64,000 nucleotides of DNA from Rhodoluna sp. (GCA_024641095.1 JAHEDR010000002.1:310001-374000), one strand, 5' to 3'. Counted from the stretch's first letter, positions 8,224 through 17,532 are shown. The notes: generated from the sequence alone by a model not told the origin. Numbers and translations are program-made.

Positions 8224-11200
8224 AACTAAATTCTCGGCTAACGAGGTCTACAAGGTAATCAAGCCTTTTGATTTGACCGCAGAGCAGGCCAGTGCCGTAG
8301 AAAATGCCAGCATAAATTCACCTTCGCTTGTTGTTGCTGGCGCCGGTAGCGGTAAGACAGAGCTCATGGCTGTTCGAGTGCTTTGGTTGGTAGCAAATGG
8401 TTTTGCAAAACCCCACGAAATTCTAGGCCTCACTTTTACTCGTAAAGCTGCAGCAGAACTAAGCAAACGTATTTACGAGAGCTTGCTCAAACTTCGCGAC
8501 AGCAAAATGTGGCCAACCGACTTAGACTACGACTTCACGGCACCGCTAATCTCTACCTATAACGCGTATGCCAACAACCTGTTCCGCGACTTTGCGCTCT
8601 CGATTGGTTATGAACCTGAAGCCGCATTGCTTACCGATGCCGCTGCATATCAACTTGCCCGCGAGGTAGTGCTTAAGCAGGGCTCTCAGGTAGATAGCCG
8701 CATTGGTGACATTGATTCAAACCTTAACTCAATCGTGGAGAGCGTGCTGGCCATGGCACAGACCATGAATGACAACCTGGTTACCGAATCGCAGGTTGAA
8801 GCGGTGATTGGTGATGTGGTTAGCGCGTTATCGGAGCTGCCACAGAAATCCGGTTCAAATAACACAACTCCTTATGCCTACATGGCTCAAACTCTTCAAC
8901 CGCTTTCGGTCACGCCTACGATTGCAAAACTTGCCGATGCCTACCGCGAAGAAAAAAAGTGCCAGGGTTACGTTGACTACTCAGATCAGGTGGCGCTTGC
9001 AGAGCGCGCGGTGCGCGAGGTTCCAGGTCTTAGGGAGCGCGAGCGCGAATTACATAAACAGGTATTGCTCGACGAGTACCAAGACACTTCTTATTTGCAG
9101 ACCAGGCTTTTGCAAAATCTTTACGCGGGCACATCGGTGTTTGCGGTGGGTGACCCAAATCAATCAATCTATGGTTGGCGCGGAGCCAGCGCTTCAAACC
9201 TGACATCGTTCAATGCCGACTTTGGTGCCGCTAAGGATTCCAAACCGTTCACCCTGTCAACCTCGTGGCGCAACCCGCAGGTGGTTTTGACTCTGGCCAA
9301 TCACCTGATTGATTCGCTCAAGGTGGTTGAGCTAACCGCTGCGCCTAAAGCTCTGCCAGGCAGTGTGCAGATTGAATTTGCGCAGGATCTAAATGCGGAG
9401 GCGGCCCAGGTTGCCTGTTGGTTCAAGCAACGCATGACCGGCGAGCGGACCGGCGCCCTGTTGCTTCGAAAGCGCAGTCAGATGCAGTTGTTTGTAGAGG
9501 CCATGGAGCACCTAGGTCTTGAGGTTGAGGTAGTTGGGCTGGGTGGTCTGCTGGAAGTTCCCGAGGTCGTTGACCTGGTCAGCGCGCTTAGGGTGCTGCA
9601 CGACCCTGCGGCTGGCACGCAGTTGATTCGTTTGCTTACGGGGCCAAGGTGGCGCATTGGTGCAAAAGATATTGAACGTCTGCACCGATACGCAAACCGC
9701 AAGACGCGCGTTGAAGAAGAACTGCGCGAGAAGATTCAAGAGGGGCTGGCTCCGGAGGACGCACTCTCGATTGTTGATGCACTTGATTTAATTCTTGATG
9801 AAAAAGATCCAGAGAAAATTGGTTTCAGCGACGCCGGTTTGGCGCGACTAAAAGATGCCGCTCATTTGCTTCGCGCAATGCGTCAACAAACCGGAATGAA
9901 TCTGGTTGAGTACGTGCGCTCGGTGGAGCAAGAGCTTTGGTTGGACATTGAGGTGCAGGCAAACCCAAGACGCAAAAACCCAATGGCACATCTAAACGCT
10001 TTTGCTGCAATTGTTGCTGGCTACGCGGGCAACAATAATCAACCGCACATTGGTGGCTTCTTAAATTGGCTTGAGTTTGCCGACGAGCGCGAAAAGTTTG
10101 AGGTGCCAAGTGCAAATCCCGAACGCGGCGTTGTTCAGGTACTCACCATTCACGCAGCCAAGGGACTCGAGTGGGATCACGTGGCAGTGGCCAATCTCAT
10201 CGAAGGAGATTTTCCAAGCAACGGCAAGGGGTCATCGGGTTGGCTGGGAGTTGGCAAGTTGCCGTTCCCGCTTCGCGGAGACAGCGCTTCATTGCCAGTT
10301 TGGAATTACAAGACCTGTGAGACTCAAAAAGATGTGAAAGATAGCACCGATACCTTCAAGGATGAAATGCGTAGGCATCTCTTGAACGAAGAGTTGCGAC
10401 TTATGTATGTAGCGGTGACGCGCCCTAAGCAAGAGCTGCTACTCACGGGCTCTTATTGGAAGCCGGGAAACAAGAATTCAAGAAAGCCATCACAGTTTTT
10501 GATTTCGGCATGTGAATTGTTACAGGTTGAGCTTGAGCAATTGGCTTCCGACGTGAACCCTATGGAGATAGAGGCTCAAATTGAAACCTGGCCACTTGAT
10601 CCACTGGGTGAAAGGCACAGAACCAACTTGCAGCAGGCCGCTAACAAGACCAACGCCGCAATTGATTCAAGAGAAGAGTTAATGCGCGCCGTTCTTGAGG
10701 GTGACGAAATTCAAAATGAAATCAATCTCTTGCTTGCCGAACGCGATGAAGCACTTAGTGCAGTTGATGAAGTTAGATTGCCGGTGCGCATTCCTGCCTC
10801 TAGCTTCAAGGACTTTATTGGTAACTACGAGCAGATCACCCAGCGCCTTCGCCGCCCATTGCCGCAGCCACCTTATAAGCAGACACGTGCAGGAACACTG
10901 TTCCACAGTTGGGTAGAGCAGCAGTTTGGTTCGGCTGAGCTGCTAGAGCAAAAGGACTCGGCAGATGCCGACAATGCCGGCCTAGACGCGCTTGGCATTG
11001 AAGATCTAAAGGCCAACTTTGCGGCATCAAGATTTGCCAAGCTAACTCCGGTTGATATTGAGCGCGAAATTCAGTTGACCATTGAGGGCAATACTTTTAT
11101 TTGCAAGCTTGATGCCGTGTTTGAAACTGAGACCGGTGTGTTAATTGTTGACTGGAAGACGGGCAAGGCACCAAAGGACAAAGCAGATACCGAGCTTAAG

Positions 11201-11365
11201 ACTTTGCAGCTGGCGCTTTATCGATTGGCATATTCAGAATTCACCGGAATGCCGATTGAAAAAATTGAAGTGGCCTTCTACTTTGTAGCCGACAACTTGG
11301 AATTGAAACCAGAACGAGTTCCAGACAAGGCAGAGCTAATGAAGCTCTGGAGCAGTATTGCCTAA
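8216..11365 (+). CDS. adnB: AdnB-like UvrD helicase-nuclease
   Basis: A 1049-residue partner of AdnA. All main SF1A motor motifs are present: Q-motif region (FDLTAEQASAV), Walker A VAGAGSGKTEL, motif Ia TFTRKAAAEL, motif II LLDEYQDTS, motif III VGDPNQSIYGWRGA, motif V VLTIHAAKGLEWD, motif VI MYVAVTRPKQEL. The C-terminal nuclease has LFHSWVEQQF, LDAVFE, IVDWKTGK and QLALYRLAY. No cysteine cluster surrounds it, so this nuclease lacks the iron-sulfur staple. It starts with TTG at 8216 inside the end of adnA, after a GGCGGTGAG ribosome-binding sequence, so the subunits are translationally coupled. It is the likely lead motor of the pair. Confidence 0.9.
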   Translation: MVETKFSANEVYKVIKPFDLTAEQASAVENASINSPSLVVAGAGSGKTELMAVRVLWLVANGFAKPHEILGLTFTRKAAAELSKRIYESLLKLRDSKMWPTDLDYDFTAPLISTYNAYANNLFRDFALSIGYEPEAALLTDAAAYQLAREVVLKQGSQVDSRIGDIDSNLNSIVESVLAMAQTMNDNLVTESQVEAVIGDVVSALSELPQKSGSNNTTPYAYMAQTLQPLSVTPTIAKLADAYREEKKCQGYVDYSDQVALAERAVREVPGLRERERELHKQVLLDEYQDTSYLQTRLLQNLYAGTSVFAVGDPNQSIYGWRGASASNLTSFNADFGAAKDSKPFTLSTSWRNPQVVLTLANHLIDSLKVVELTAAPKALPGSVQIEFAQDLNAEAAQVACWFKQRMTGERTGALLLRKRSQMQLFVEAMEHLGLEVEVVGLGGLLEVPEVVDLVSALRVLHDPAAGTQLIRLLTGPRWRIGAKDIERLHRYANRKTRVEEELREKIQEGLAPEDALSIVDALDLILDEKDPEKIGFSDAGLARLKDAAHLLRAMRQQTGMNLVEYVRSVEQELWLDIEVQANPRRKNPMAHLNAFAAIVAGYAGNNNQPHIGGFLNWLEFADEREKFEVPSANPERGVVQVLTIHAAKGLEWDHVAVANLIEGDFPSNGKGSSGWLGVGKLPFPLRGDSASLPVWNYKTCETQKDVKDSTDTFKDEMRRHLLNEELRLMYVAVTRPKQELLLTGSYWKPGNKNSRKPSQFLISACELLQVELEQLASDVNPMEIEAQIETWPLDPLGERHRTNLQQAANKTNAAIDSREELMRAVLEGDEIQNEINLLLAERDEALSAVDEVRLPVRIPASSFKDFIGNYEQITQRLRRPLPQPPYKQTRAGTLFHSWVEQQFGSAELLEQKDSADADNAGLDALGIEDLKANFAASRFAKLTPVDIEREIQLTIEGNTFICKLDAVFETETGVLIVDWKTGKAPKDKADTELKTLQLALYRLAYSEFTGMPIEKIEVAFYFVADNLELKPERVPDKAELMKLWSSIA

Positions 11366-11371
11366 GGGTGG

Positions 11372-12385
11372 TTAGAACAGCTCGTTGTCTTGCTTGACTG
11401 CAAGATCAACAACTTCAATTGGCCGAGTAGCTGTGTCAATTACCTTGGGTGCTGCAATTAGACGGCCAACGGCACCGGTCGCGACGTCCTCGGCAAGAAC
11501 TTCCAGCATGCTCACCGCGTCATCGGTGATTTCGGCATCCTTCTTAGCGATTCCGTGCATTAGCCAACGTGCAATTTCAAATTCGCTGTACAGAGTGGCA
11601 CGAAGGCGAAGCGCGTCGTCAACGTTGTAGTGCGACTGACGATAAACATCAATGATGCTTTCGGAGAGTTCGTGAATTCCAGCGCCAAGAATCCAAGCAA
11701 AGTCTTCGGCAGGGTCTGAGATTCTTAGAGTGCTCCATGCCAAGACGCCAGCAACATCGTTATCTAGAGTCAGCAGTGTGTCTGCGTTCAGTCCGCCGTG
11801 AATAACCGTTGGTTTGAATCTAAAAAGGCTGGTGTCTTCAAGCGCTTGTTCCCAGCGCGAAAGCAAAATAGATGGAACCTTGCCGGTGGAAGCAAAGCGG
11901 TCTAGTTCGGCAACTCTGCCGCGCACAATTTCTGCAGACTCAAAGGACGGCAGGTGTGCATTTTCGATGATCGCTGGGTCAAGGTTGTGAACTGCGGCAA
12001 TGGCTTTGGCAATGCTGTGTGAAAGTGCAGAATCGGCTGGGACAGAGCCAATATCGGTTGGGTTTCCGTAAACGAATTCGTAAACCAGTGCCCTGGCACC
12101 CTTTTCGTCTTTAACCTCACCAACCAGGTTGGTGATCTTGAATGGCAGACGCATGCGGTCTGCTTTGCTCAAGGCCTTGAGTGCGCGAAGTTCGGCATCT
12201 TGCTCGGCGCCGGCGGTTTGGGTGTTAGCTAGGCGAATTACGTAGTGGTCTCCGCTGGTGGCAGTCAGCAGTGCGGTATCGAAGGCACCGTTTGAGTTAG
12301 CCGAAAGGCTCTTTACTTCGTGGAAGTTTAGGTGCGGAACAGCAGCTTTAGCTAACGCAGCTAAAATCAAGGGAGATTTGGCCAT
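11372..12385 (-). CDS. APH-fold phosphotransferase-like protein, probable pseudokinase
   Basis: A 337-residue protein with the aminoglycoside/macrolide phosphotransferase (protein-kinase-like) fold. The N lobe carries HYVIRLAN with the likely ATP-binding lysine replaced, then an acidic helix and the hinge-like ALVYEFVYG. The catalytic loop, normally HGDLxxxN, reads HGGLNADT (His196-Gly197-Gly198). The metal-binding aspartate of the following GVIDW is replaced in GVLAWS. All key catalytic residues are therefore missing. The rest of the fold (SDPAEDFAWIL) is kept. I use ATG 12385 because TAACCT lies seven bases upstream; an in-frame ATG at 12421 would add 12 residues. It is divergent from nudC and convergent with adnB. 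Role unknown. Confidence 0.72.
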   Translation of the reverse strand: MAKSPLILAALAKAAVPHLNFHEVKSLSANSNGAFDTALLTATSGDHYVIRLANTQTAGAEQDAELRALKALSKADRMRLPFKITNLVGEVKDEKGARALVYEFVYGNPTDIGSVPADSALSHSIAKAIAAVHNLDPAIIENAHLPSFESAEIVRGRVAELDRFASTGKVPSILLSRWEQALEDTSLFRFKPTVIHGGLNADTLLTLDNDVAGVLAWSTLRISDPAEDFAWILGAGIHELSESIIDVYRQSHYNVDDALRLRATLYSEFEIARWLMHGIAKKDAEITDDAVSMLEVLAEDVATGAVGRLIAAPKVIDTATRPIEVVDLAVKQDNELF

Positions 12386-12398
12386 GGAATTTAGGTTA
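12386..12398 (-). promoter_or_regulatory. -10 box of a leaderless start for the kinase-fold gene
   Basis: TAACCT (12398-12393 on the minus strand) is seven bases from ATG 12385. It supports the shorter protein. Confidence 0.45.
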
Positions 12399-12448
12399 GA
12401 CAGAAACCCAGCCTTAGCCATGTACCGCCACGCGAACGAAAGAGCCTC

Positions 12449-13399
12449 ATGTCAGAGCCAATTTACTTGCCACTGGCTCGCTCTGCCATGGATCGCGATT
12501 ACATCTCACGCAAACTAAGTGACCTCTACGGAAAATTAGACGCCGATTCAAATACCAGAGTCTTACCTATTTATGACGGCAAGGTTCTATTGGTTGGTTC
12601 ACCAAACGCAACCAAACCAGAGCTGCGTTTATTTGAAGCTGACCAAATACCAACCGATACGTATGTTGCGTATTTAGGAAAGGCATTGGCTGGCTTTGAG
12701 CTTGCCGAGGGTTCAGCGATAATTTTGGCAATCATCGATGATGAGTTGGCTGCGGCCCTTGAACCCAACCCAGATAACTGGCACGTGCTTAGAAGAACCG
12801 GCGCAGGTCTAAGTGATCTTGGAGTTGGCCTCTACTCTCAAGCTCTGGCCTTGGCGAACTGGCATGAAAATCATCAGCACTGTCCTAAGTGTGGGGCCGC
12901 AACCGAAATTACAAACGCGGGTTGGGTAAGAAGATGCCCGGTTGACGAGATGGAACTTTACCCACGAACAGATCCGGCAATCATCGTGAGCGTGATTGAT
13001 CACCAGGATCGAATTCTGCTGGGGTCTCAGGGAATCTGGGAAGATAACCGTTGGTCAATTTTGGCCGGGTTTGTAGAACCAGGTGAATCACTAGAAGCAG
13101 CCGTGGTTAGAGAAATGTTTGAAGAGTCTGGCTTGTCGGTAGTGAATCCAATTTATTTGGGTAGCCAGGCGTGGCCGTTTCCTTACTCGCTAATGGTTGG
13201 CTTCACCGCCAAGTTGGCACCGCAGGCAAGCGGTGAGCTGATTCCAGATGGTGAAGAAATTGAAAAGCTTCGCTGGTTTAGCCGAGAAGACATTGCGCGT
13301 GAAGCAAGTTCATTGCTGCTTCCATCGCGTGCAACAATTTCGCGAGCAATCATTGAGCACTGGTACGGCGGCGAAATAATTTCTGCGAGCGAACTGTAA
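12449..13399 (+). CDS. nudC: NAD(P)H pyrophosphatase / NAD-RNA decapping Nudix hydrolase
   Basis: A 316-residue NudC-type enzyme that cleaves NADH to NMNH and AMP and, in characterised relatives, removes NAD caps from RNA. The Nudix box GFVEPGESLEAAVVREMFEE (from about residue 207) is intact and the NudC-specific SQPWPFPxS motif reads SQAWPFPYS. The small zinc-ribbon module has Cys145, Cys148 and Cys163, but the expected fourth ligand is Asp166. The first Met at 12449 fits the conserved start (MSEPIYLPLAR). A weak GAAAGAG ribosome site precedes it. The stop codon abuts the ATG of the following helicase, as in the mycobacterial nudC-uvrD2 pair. Confidence 0.9.
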   Translation: MSEPIYLPLARSAMDRDYISRKLSDLYGKLDADSNTRVLPIYDGKVLLVGSPNATKPELRLFEADQIPTDTYVAYLGKALAGFELAEGSAIILAIIDDELAAALEPNPDNWHVLRRTGAGLSDLGVGLYSQALALANWHENHQHCPKCGAATEITNAGWVRRCPVDEMELYPRTDPAIIVSVIDHQDRILLGSQGIWEDNRWSILAGFVEPGESLEAAVVREMFEESGLSVVNPIYLGSQAWPFPYSLMVGFTAKLAPQASGELIPDGEEIEKLRWFSREDIAREASSLLLPSRATISRAIIEHWYGGEIISASEL

Positions 13400-15082
13400 A
13401 TGTCTGCCGAAGCACTACTTGAAAATTTAGATCCGGAACAACGCGAGGCCGCCGAATCATTGGTTGGCCCAACCTGCATCTTGGCAGGTGCCGGAACCGG
13501 AAAGACTCGTACCGTCACTCACAGAATTGCCTACGGAATTTCTAAGGGCTACTACTCGGCAAACCGTGTGCTTGCACTGACCTATACCAACCGTGCGGCT
13601 GGTGAACTTCGTTCACGTTTGCGCCAGCTGGGGATTGGCGCGGTATCAGTAAAGACCTTCCACGCGGCAGCGCTTTCGCAATTAGAATTCTTTTGGCCGC
13701 AATTTGCGGGTGTGCCAGCGCCGACCGTATTGGAATCAAAGGCACGTTTACTTTCGCAGGTTGCCGACGCCGCAAAGATTCGCCTAGATGCCGGAGCATT
13801 GCGTGATTTCGCCGGAGAGATTGAATGGCGCAAGTATTCAATGTTGAGCATGGACGACTACGCGGCAGTGGTGAAGTCCAGACCAAAGGTTGCCGGTCTA
13901 AGCCCGGCAAAAAACCTTGAATTACAAAATGCCTACGAAGAGGCAAAGGTCAAGGCTCAGCGTGTGGACTGGGAAGACGTATTGGTGCTGACCCTTGGCT
14001 TGCTTCGTGCCGAGCCAAGAGCACTGGCTCACGTGCAACAGCAGTATCGATTTTTCACGGTTGACGAGTACCAGGACATATCACCGCTGCAGCATGCGCT
14101 GCTGGACACCTGGTTGGGCAATCACTCTGACCTTTGTGTGGTTGGCGATCCAAATCAAACTATTTATTCCTTCACCGGCGCTACCAGTGAGTTCCTGCAG
14201 AATTTTGGTTCAAGATACCCGGATGCAAATGTTATTCAGTTGACCAGAAACTACCGCTCAACTCAGCAGATTGTTTCGTTTGCAAATCGCCTAACCACCG
14301 AATCTTCTTTGGTTGAGCCGCTGCGTTCCGAAGGCGAGATTGGTCTTGCCCCGCGCATGCTTTCTTTTGCAACCGTTGCCGATGAGTGTGCGGCGCTGGC
14401 TAGCACCATTCGCACCAAGCTTGACCAGGGAGTAAAGCCAAGTGACATTGCAGTGCTGTATCGCGTGAATGGTCAGTCTGAAGCTTTAGAAAATGCCCTG
14501 ACTCAGGCCGGCATTGATTATCAGGTTCGCGGTGGCGAGAGGTTCTTTAATCGCCCGGAAATTCAAACCGCTATTCGTGCCATTAGGGCTGAGGCAGTGA
14601 CTGCTGGTGAAAAGCCGTTGTACCAAACCGTTGCCGACATCTGCCGTTCGTTGGGTTGGCAAACTCAGCAACCAACTGAAAAGGGTTCGGCACGAGAAAA
14701 ATGGGAATCGTTAAATTCCCTTTTGGCAATCACCGACGAGCTTGCCGAAGGCGCAAGCATCACGGACTTTGCCAAAGAACTCGATGAGCGTCAGCGCTCT
14801 CAGCACGAGCCAGTAAAGGCAGCGGTAACTCTTTCAACAATGCACGCGGCCAAGGGTTTGGAATGGGATTTGGTTTTTGTGGTTGGCCTCACCGAGGGCT
14901 ACCTGCCAATCACCTACGCCACCACCGATGCCGAAATTCGCGAAGAGCAAAGACTGCTCTACGTTGCCCTTACTCGTGCCCGTAAAGAATTAACTTTGTC
15001 TTGGGCTAGGCGAGACTCAAATTCAACGCGTGACCGCGAGGGTTCAAGGTTCCTCAACCTGCTTGCACCAAGAGTTAGCTAA
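13400..15082 (+). CDS. uvrD2: UvrD2-type ATP-dependent DNA helicase, short form
   Basis: A 560-residue SF1A helicase. Motifs: LDPEQREAAESL, Walker A LAGAGTGKT, Ia ALTYTNRAAGEL, II TVDEYQDIS, III VGDPNQTIYSFTGA, IV QLTRNYRST, V TMHAAKGLEWD, VI YVALTRARKEL. The protein stops soon after motif VI. UvrD2 proteins of mycobacteria are longer, with an HRDC domain and a C-terminal cysteine-containing region; neither is visible here. The position directly after nudC is what supports the UvrD2 name over generic PcrA/UvrD. The ATG directly follows the nudC TAA. Its stop overlaps the convergent E1-like gene by eight bases. Confidence 0.85.
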   Translation: MSAEALLENLDPEQREAAESLVGPTCILAGAGTGKTRTVTHRIAYGISKGYYSANRVLALTYTNRAAGELRSRLRQLGIGAVSVKTFHAAALSQLEFFWPQFAGVPAPTVLESKARLLSQVADAAKIRLDAGALRDFAGEIEWRKYSMLSMDDYAAVVKSRPKVAGLSPAKNLELQNAYEEAKVKAQRVDWEDVLVLTLGLLRAEPRALAHVQQQYRFFTVDEYQDISPLQHALLDTWLGNHSDLCVVGDPNQTIYSFTGATSEFLQNFGSRYPDANVIQLTRNYRSTQQIVSFANRLTTESSLVEPLRSEGEIGLAPRMLSFATVADECAALASTIRTKLDQGVKPSDIAVLYRVNGQSEALENALTQAGIDYQVRGGERFFNRPEIQTAIRAIRAEAVTAGEKPLYQTVADICRSLGWQTQQPTEKGSAREKWESLNSLLAITDELAEGASITDFAKELDERQRSQHEPVKAAVTLSTMHAAKGLEWDLVFVVGLTEGYLPITYATTDAEIREEQRLLYVALTRARKELTLSWARRDSNSTRDREGSRFLNLLAPRVS

Positions 15083-16124
15083 TCAACTGACAGGCGCAGG
15101 CCTCGTGCCTTGGCCAAGTGTGTTCAATTACCAAGCCAGTTTTTAGTTCCAAGCTGAAACCAATCAGGTTTTCTTGAGCCAACTCAAAACCGGCAATCTT
15201 GTCCATTCGGGCAAGAATTTTTTGAATCACAATTCCCGCGGCAAAAAGCTGGCTTGCGGCGTCGTCAAACCTTTTATTGCTGGCTAGTAGCTGCGTTGCA
15301 AGTACCGGCCAATTTTCATCTTGCTGGGTTCGCATTTTCTCTAAACAAAACAAACAGGCGCTCTGGCCCGGAATAATCATCGGGCTTACCCAAACACGTT
15401 CGCTGTCAAAGGTCACAGCAATGTGTGGAATGTCACGATTCATCCAGGTGGCATATCTACTTGGCTCAATAACCTGCTGCGAAATCAAAACTGCGCAGTC
15501 AATCTTTTGTCTTTTGTTCTCAATAAGTTTCTTACCGGTTGAAACCATTGTTTTATTTGGCGATGCAGCCAAAAGAGTCCTGAGCGCATCAACTCGCGGT
15601 TGACCAAGCAACTGAGTTGGGTAACCGGTTGGGCCGAGGTTTGCCTTATCTACCTTGAGTTCGTCGTGACTTATTAGGTGGCCTACTCCGACCGCCGCCA
15701 AACCCAGGGCAACCGATAACCCGGCGCGATCCAAATCGCTAATGTGAATGCTTCGACTGGCGCGACCAATCAGCACTTTCTCGCCGTCGGCCGAATGCAG
15801 CAGGCTGGCTCTGATAATTTCGGCGAAGGCGCCAACCACGAAATCTTCATCGAGTTTTATCTTTGAATTCTTCACCGGTTGATCTTCAAGCAGCAGGCCA
15901 TCCACCGCCTTAAGTACCTGACTGGTTTCTTTGCTACTTAGTCCCAGTTGCGCAGTTATCAACGGCAACTGCTGATCGGCGATGCCTTTATAGAGGGCAG
16001 CTATAAAACGTTCTTGAGCGTTGCTTAGTTTGCCCAATCGCACGGGGTTCGTGCCGGTGCCGAGTTGCATTTCAAATGGGTTGCGCCAAAGCGCCTGATG
16101 ATTTGGATTAATTCGAAGGACCAT
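15075..16124 (-). CDS. ThiF/E1-like protein, TOMM cyclodehydratase-like
   Basis: A 349-residue protein. The middle part, SDLDRAGLSVALGLAAVGVGHLISHDELKVDKANL, follows the pattern of ThiF/MoeB adenylating proteins, though the glycine-rich nucleotide loop is degenerate. A CLFC pair (about residue 260) and a terminal CAC pair form a probable structural zinc site. This layout is that of the E1-like 'C protein' of thiazole/oxazole-modified peptide synthesis, but there is no YcaO partner or precursor peptide here. A related gene occupies the same position between uvrD2 and the DUF2342 metalloprotease in other Actinobacteria. Function unknown; it may be a scaffold that binds a peptide end. Confidence 0.65.
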   Translation of the reverse strand: MVLRINPNHQALWRNPFEMQLGTGTNPVRLGKLSNAQERFIAALYKGIADQQLPLITAQLGLSSKETSQVLKAVDGLLLEDQPVKNSKIKLDEDFVVGAFAEIIRASLLHSADGEKVLIGRASRSIHISDLDRAGLSVALGLAAVGVGHLISHDELKVDKANLGPTGYPTQLLGQPRVDALRTLLAASPNKTMVSTGKKLIENKRQKIDCAVLISQQVIEPSRYATWMNRDIPHIAVTFDSERVWVSPMIIPGQSACLFCLEKMRTQQDENWPVLATQLLASNKRFDDAASQLFAAGIVIQKILARMDKIAGFELAQENLIGFSLELKTGLVIEHTWPRHEACACQLIS

Positions 16125-16186
16125 GCCTGGAATATTTCCGAATAGCTCGTCAGCCTCGCCGAAGTTATCCCCAGCGCAAGAGTCAG

Positions 16187-17524
16187 TTACTCACCAAGTA
16201 GATCGCGCAGTGCCTGGTCAAAAGCATCTGGCAATTGACCGACCTCGCGAAGCTTGGTTATCAGTCCGGTTGGGTTATCAATGTCTGCATCGGTAGGCAG
16301 CATATCTGGGTGATCCCAAAGCGAATCTCGCTTTTCAATTCCAACCGCGCCACCAACTTCTCGCCACATGGCGGCGGCTTCGCGCAAGCGGCGAGGTCTA
16401 AGTTCCAAGCCAACCAAGGTTCCAAAAGTTTGTTCTGCTGGTCCGCCGGTAGCGCGACGGCGACGAATTGCTTCGGCAACCGCTGCAGATTTTGGCATGC
16501 GCTTGGTTGCCTCCTCGGTAACAACATCAACCCAGCCTTCAATAAGAGCAAGCAGGGTTTCTATGCTGGCGAGTGCCTTGTTCTGATCTGCTGTGCGCTC
16601 CGCAATGAATGCACCAGACTGTAGCGCCTCACGAAGTTCGTCGGGGTTTTCCGGATCAAACTCTTCGGCAATCTCGGTGATGCGCGAGTTATCAATCGAG
16701 ATCTCTGAGGCGTACTTAGAAATTTGCGAAACGATTGCATCGCGAAGCCATTTGCTGTGCTTGAACAATCGCACGTGTGCCATTTCGCGAATTACAAGAT
16801 AGATGTATGACTGGTCGCGCTCAATGTCTAGGTCTTTCACGAACTGTTCAAGATTCTGTGGCACAAATGCGGCACGCGAATCTTTAAACAGCGGTAAGCC
16901 AATGTCGCCACCCGAAAGCACCTCGTGCGAAAGTTTGCCGAGTGCTTGACCAAGTTGCATCGCAAACAGTGCGCCGCCTGCCGACTTCATTACTCCAGAT
17001 GCGCTACCAAGAATGTCTTGAATTTCTTCTGGAGCATTTGCGGTCAGGTTTTCGCTGAGTGCCTCACTCATGCGGTTTGCAACAGGCTGGCTCAGAGCTT
17101 GAAACAGTGGCATTGCATCTACCACCCAAAGTTCACGAGACAAAAGTTTTGCATCGCCCACTAGCTCGCCAATTGCTGTTGCCTCGTTTAACCAAAGCGA
17201 ACCAATTGCGCTGGCGTCTTGAATGGCCTTGCGTGAGGCATCTGAAATTGAAACCGATCCGCCGTGCGCAATTGCCTTTGCCTGGCCAGTTGCCAGTTCC
17301 CAGTTAACTCCGCCCGCAGAACCCTCCGCTGATAGCGAACTCATGGCTCGCTTTAGCTGCTCGAGCATCGCGGCCAGTGCGGCTGGGTCGGTAGGTAGGC
17401 CTGCCGCCTTGGCCAGTTGTTCATTGTCCATTGCGGAATCGCCCGATAGAAATTGGCGCAGGAATGCCTCGAAGTCATCGGGGTTCATGCCGTTTGGCGA
17501 ACCTGGGTTCTGGTTGTCGTTCAT
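16187..17524 (-). CDS. DUF2342 zinc-dependent metalloprotease family
   Basis: A 445-residue protein of the DUF2342 family, annotated elsewhere as zinc-dependent metalloprotease. The helix REMAHVRLFKHSKWL takes the place of the family's REAAHARLF motif, which may supply metal ligands. The first 60 residues are Asn/Gly/Pro/Met-rich and probably disordered; the rest is helical with no signal peptide or membrane segment. It starts at ATG 17524 with AAGGA five bases upstream and is divergent from the Lon-like protease gene. The same pair is adjacent in mycobacteria. Proteolytic activity is assumed from the family name, not shown here. Confidence 0.8.
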   Translation of the reverse strand: MNDNQNPGSPNGMNPDDFEAFLRQFLSGDSAMDNEQLAKAAGLPTDPAALAAMLEQLKRAMSSLSAEGSAGGVNWELATGQAKAIAHGGSVSISDASRKAIQDASAIGSLWLNEATAIGELVGDAKLLSRELWVVDAMPLFQALSQPVANRMSEALSENLTANAPEEIQDILGSASGVMKSAGGALFAMQLGQALGKLSHEVLSGGDIGLPLFKDSRAAFVPQNLEQFVKDLDIERDQSYIYLVIREMAHVRLFKHSKWLRDAIVSQISKYASEISIDNSRITEIAEEFDPENPDELREALQSGAFIAERTADQNKALASIETLLALIEGWVDVVTEEATKRMPKSAAVAEAIRRRRATGGPAEQTFGTLVGLELRPRRLREAAAMWREVGGAVGIEKRDSLWDHPDMLPTDADIDNPTGLITKLREVGQLPDAFDQALRDLLGE

Positions 17525-17532
17525 CTGCGTCC

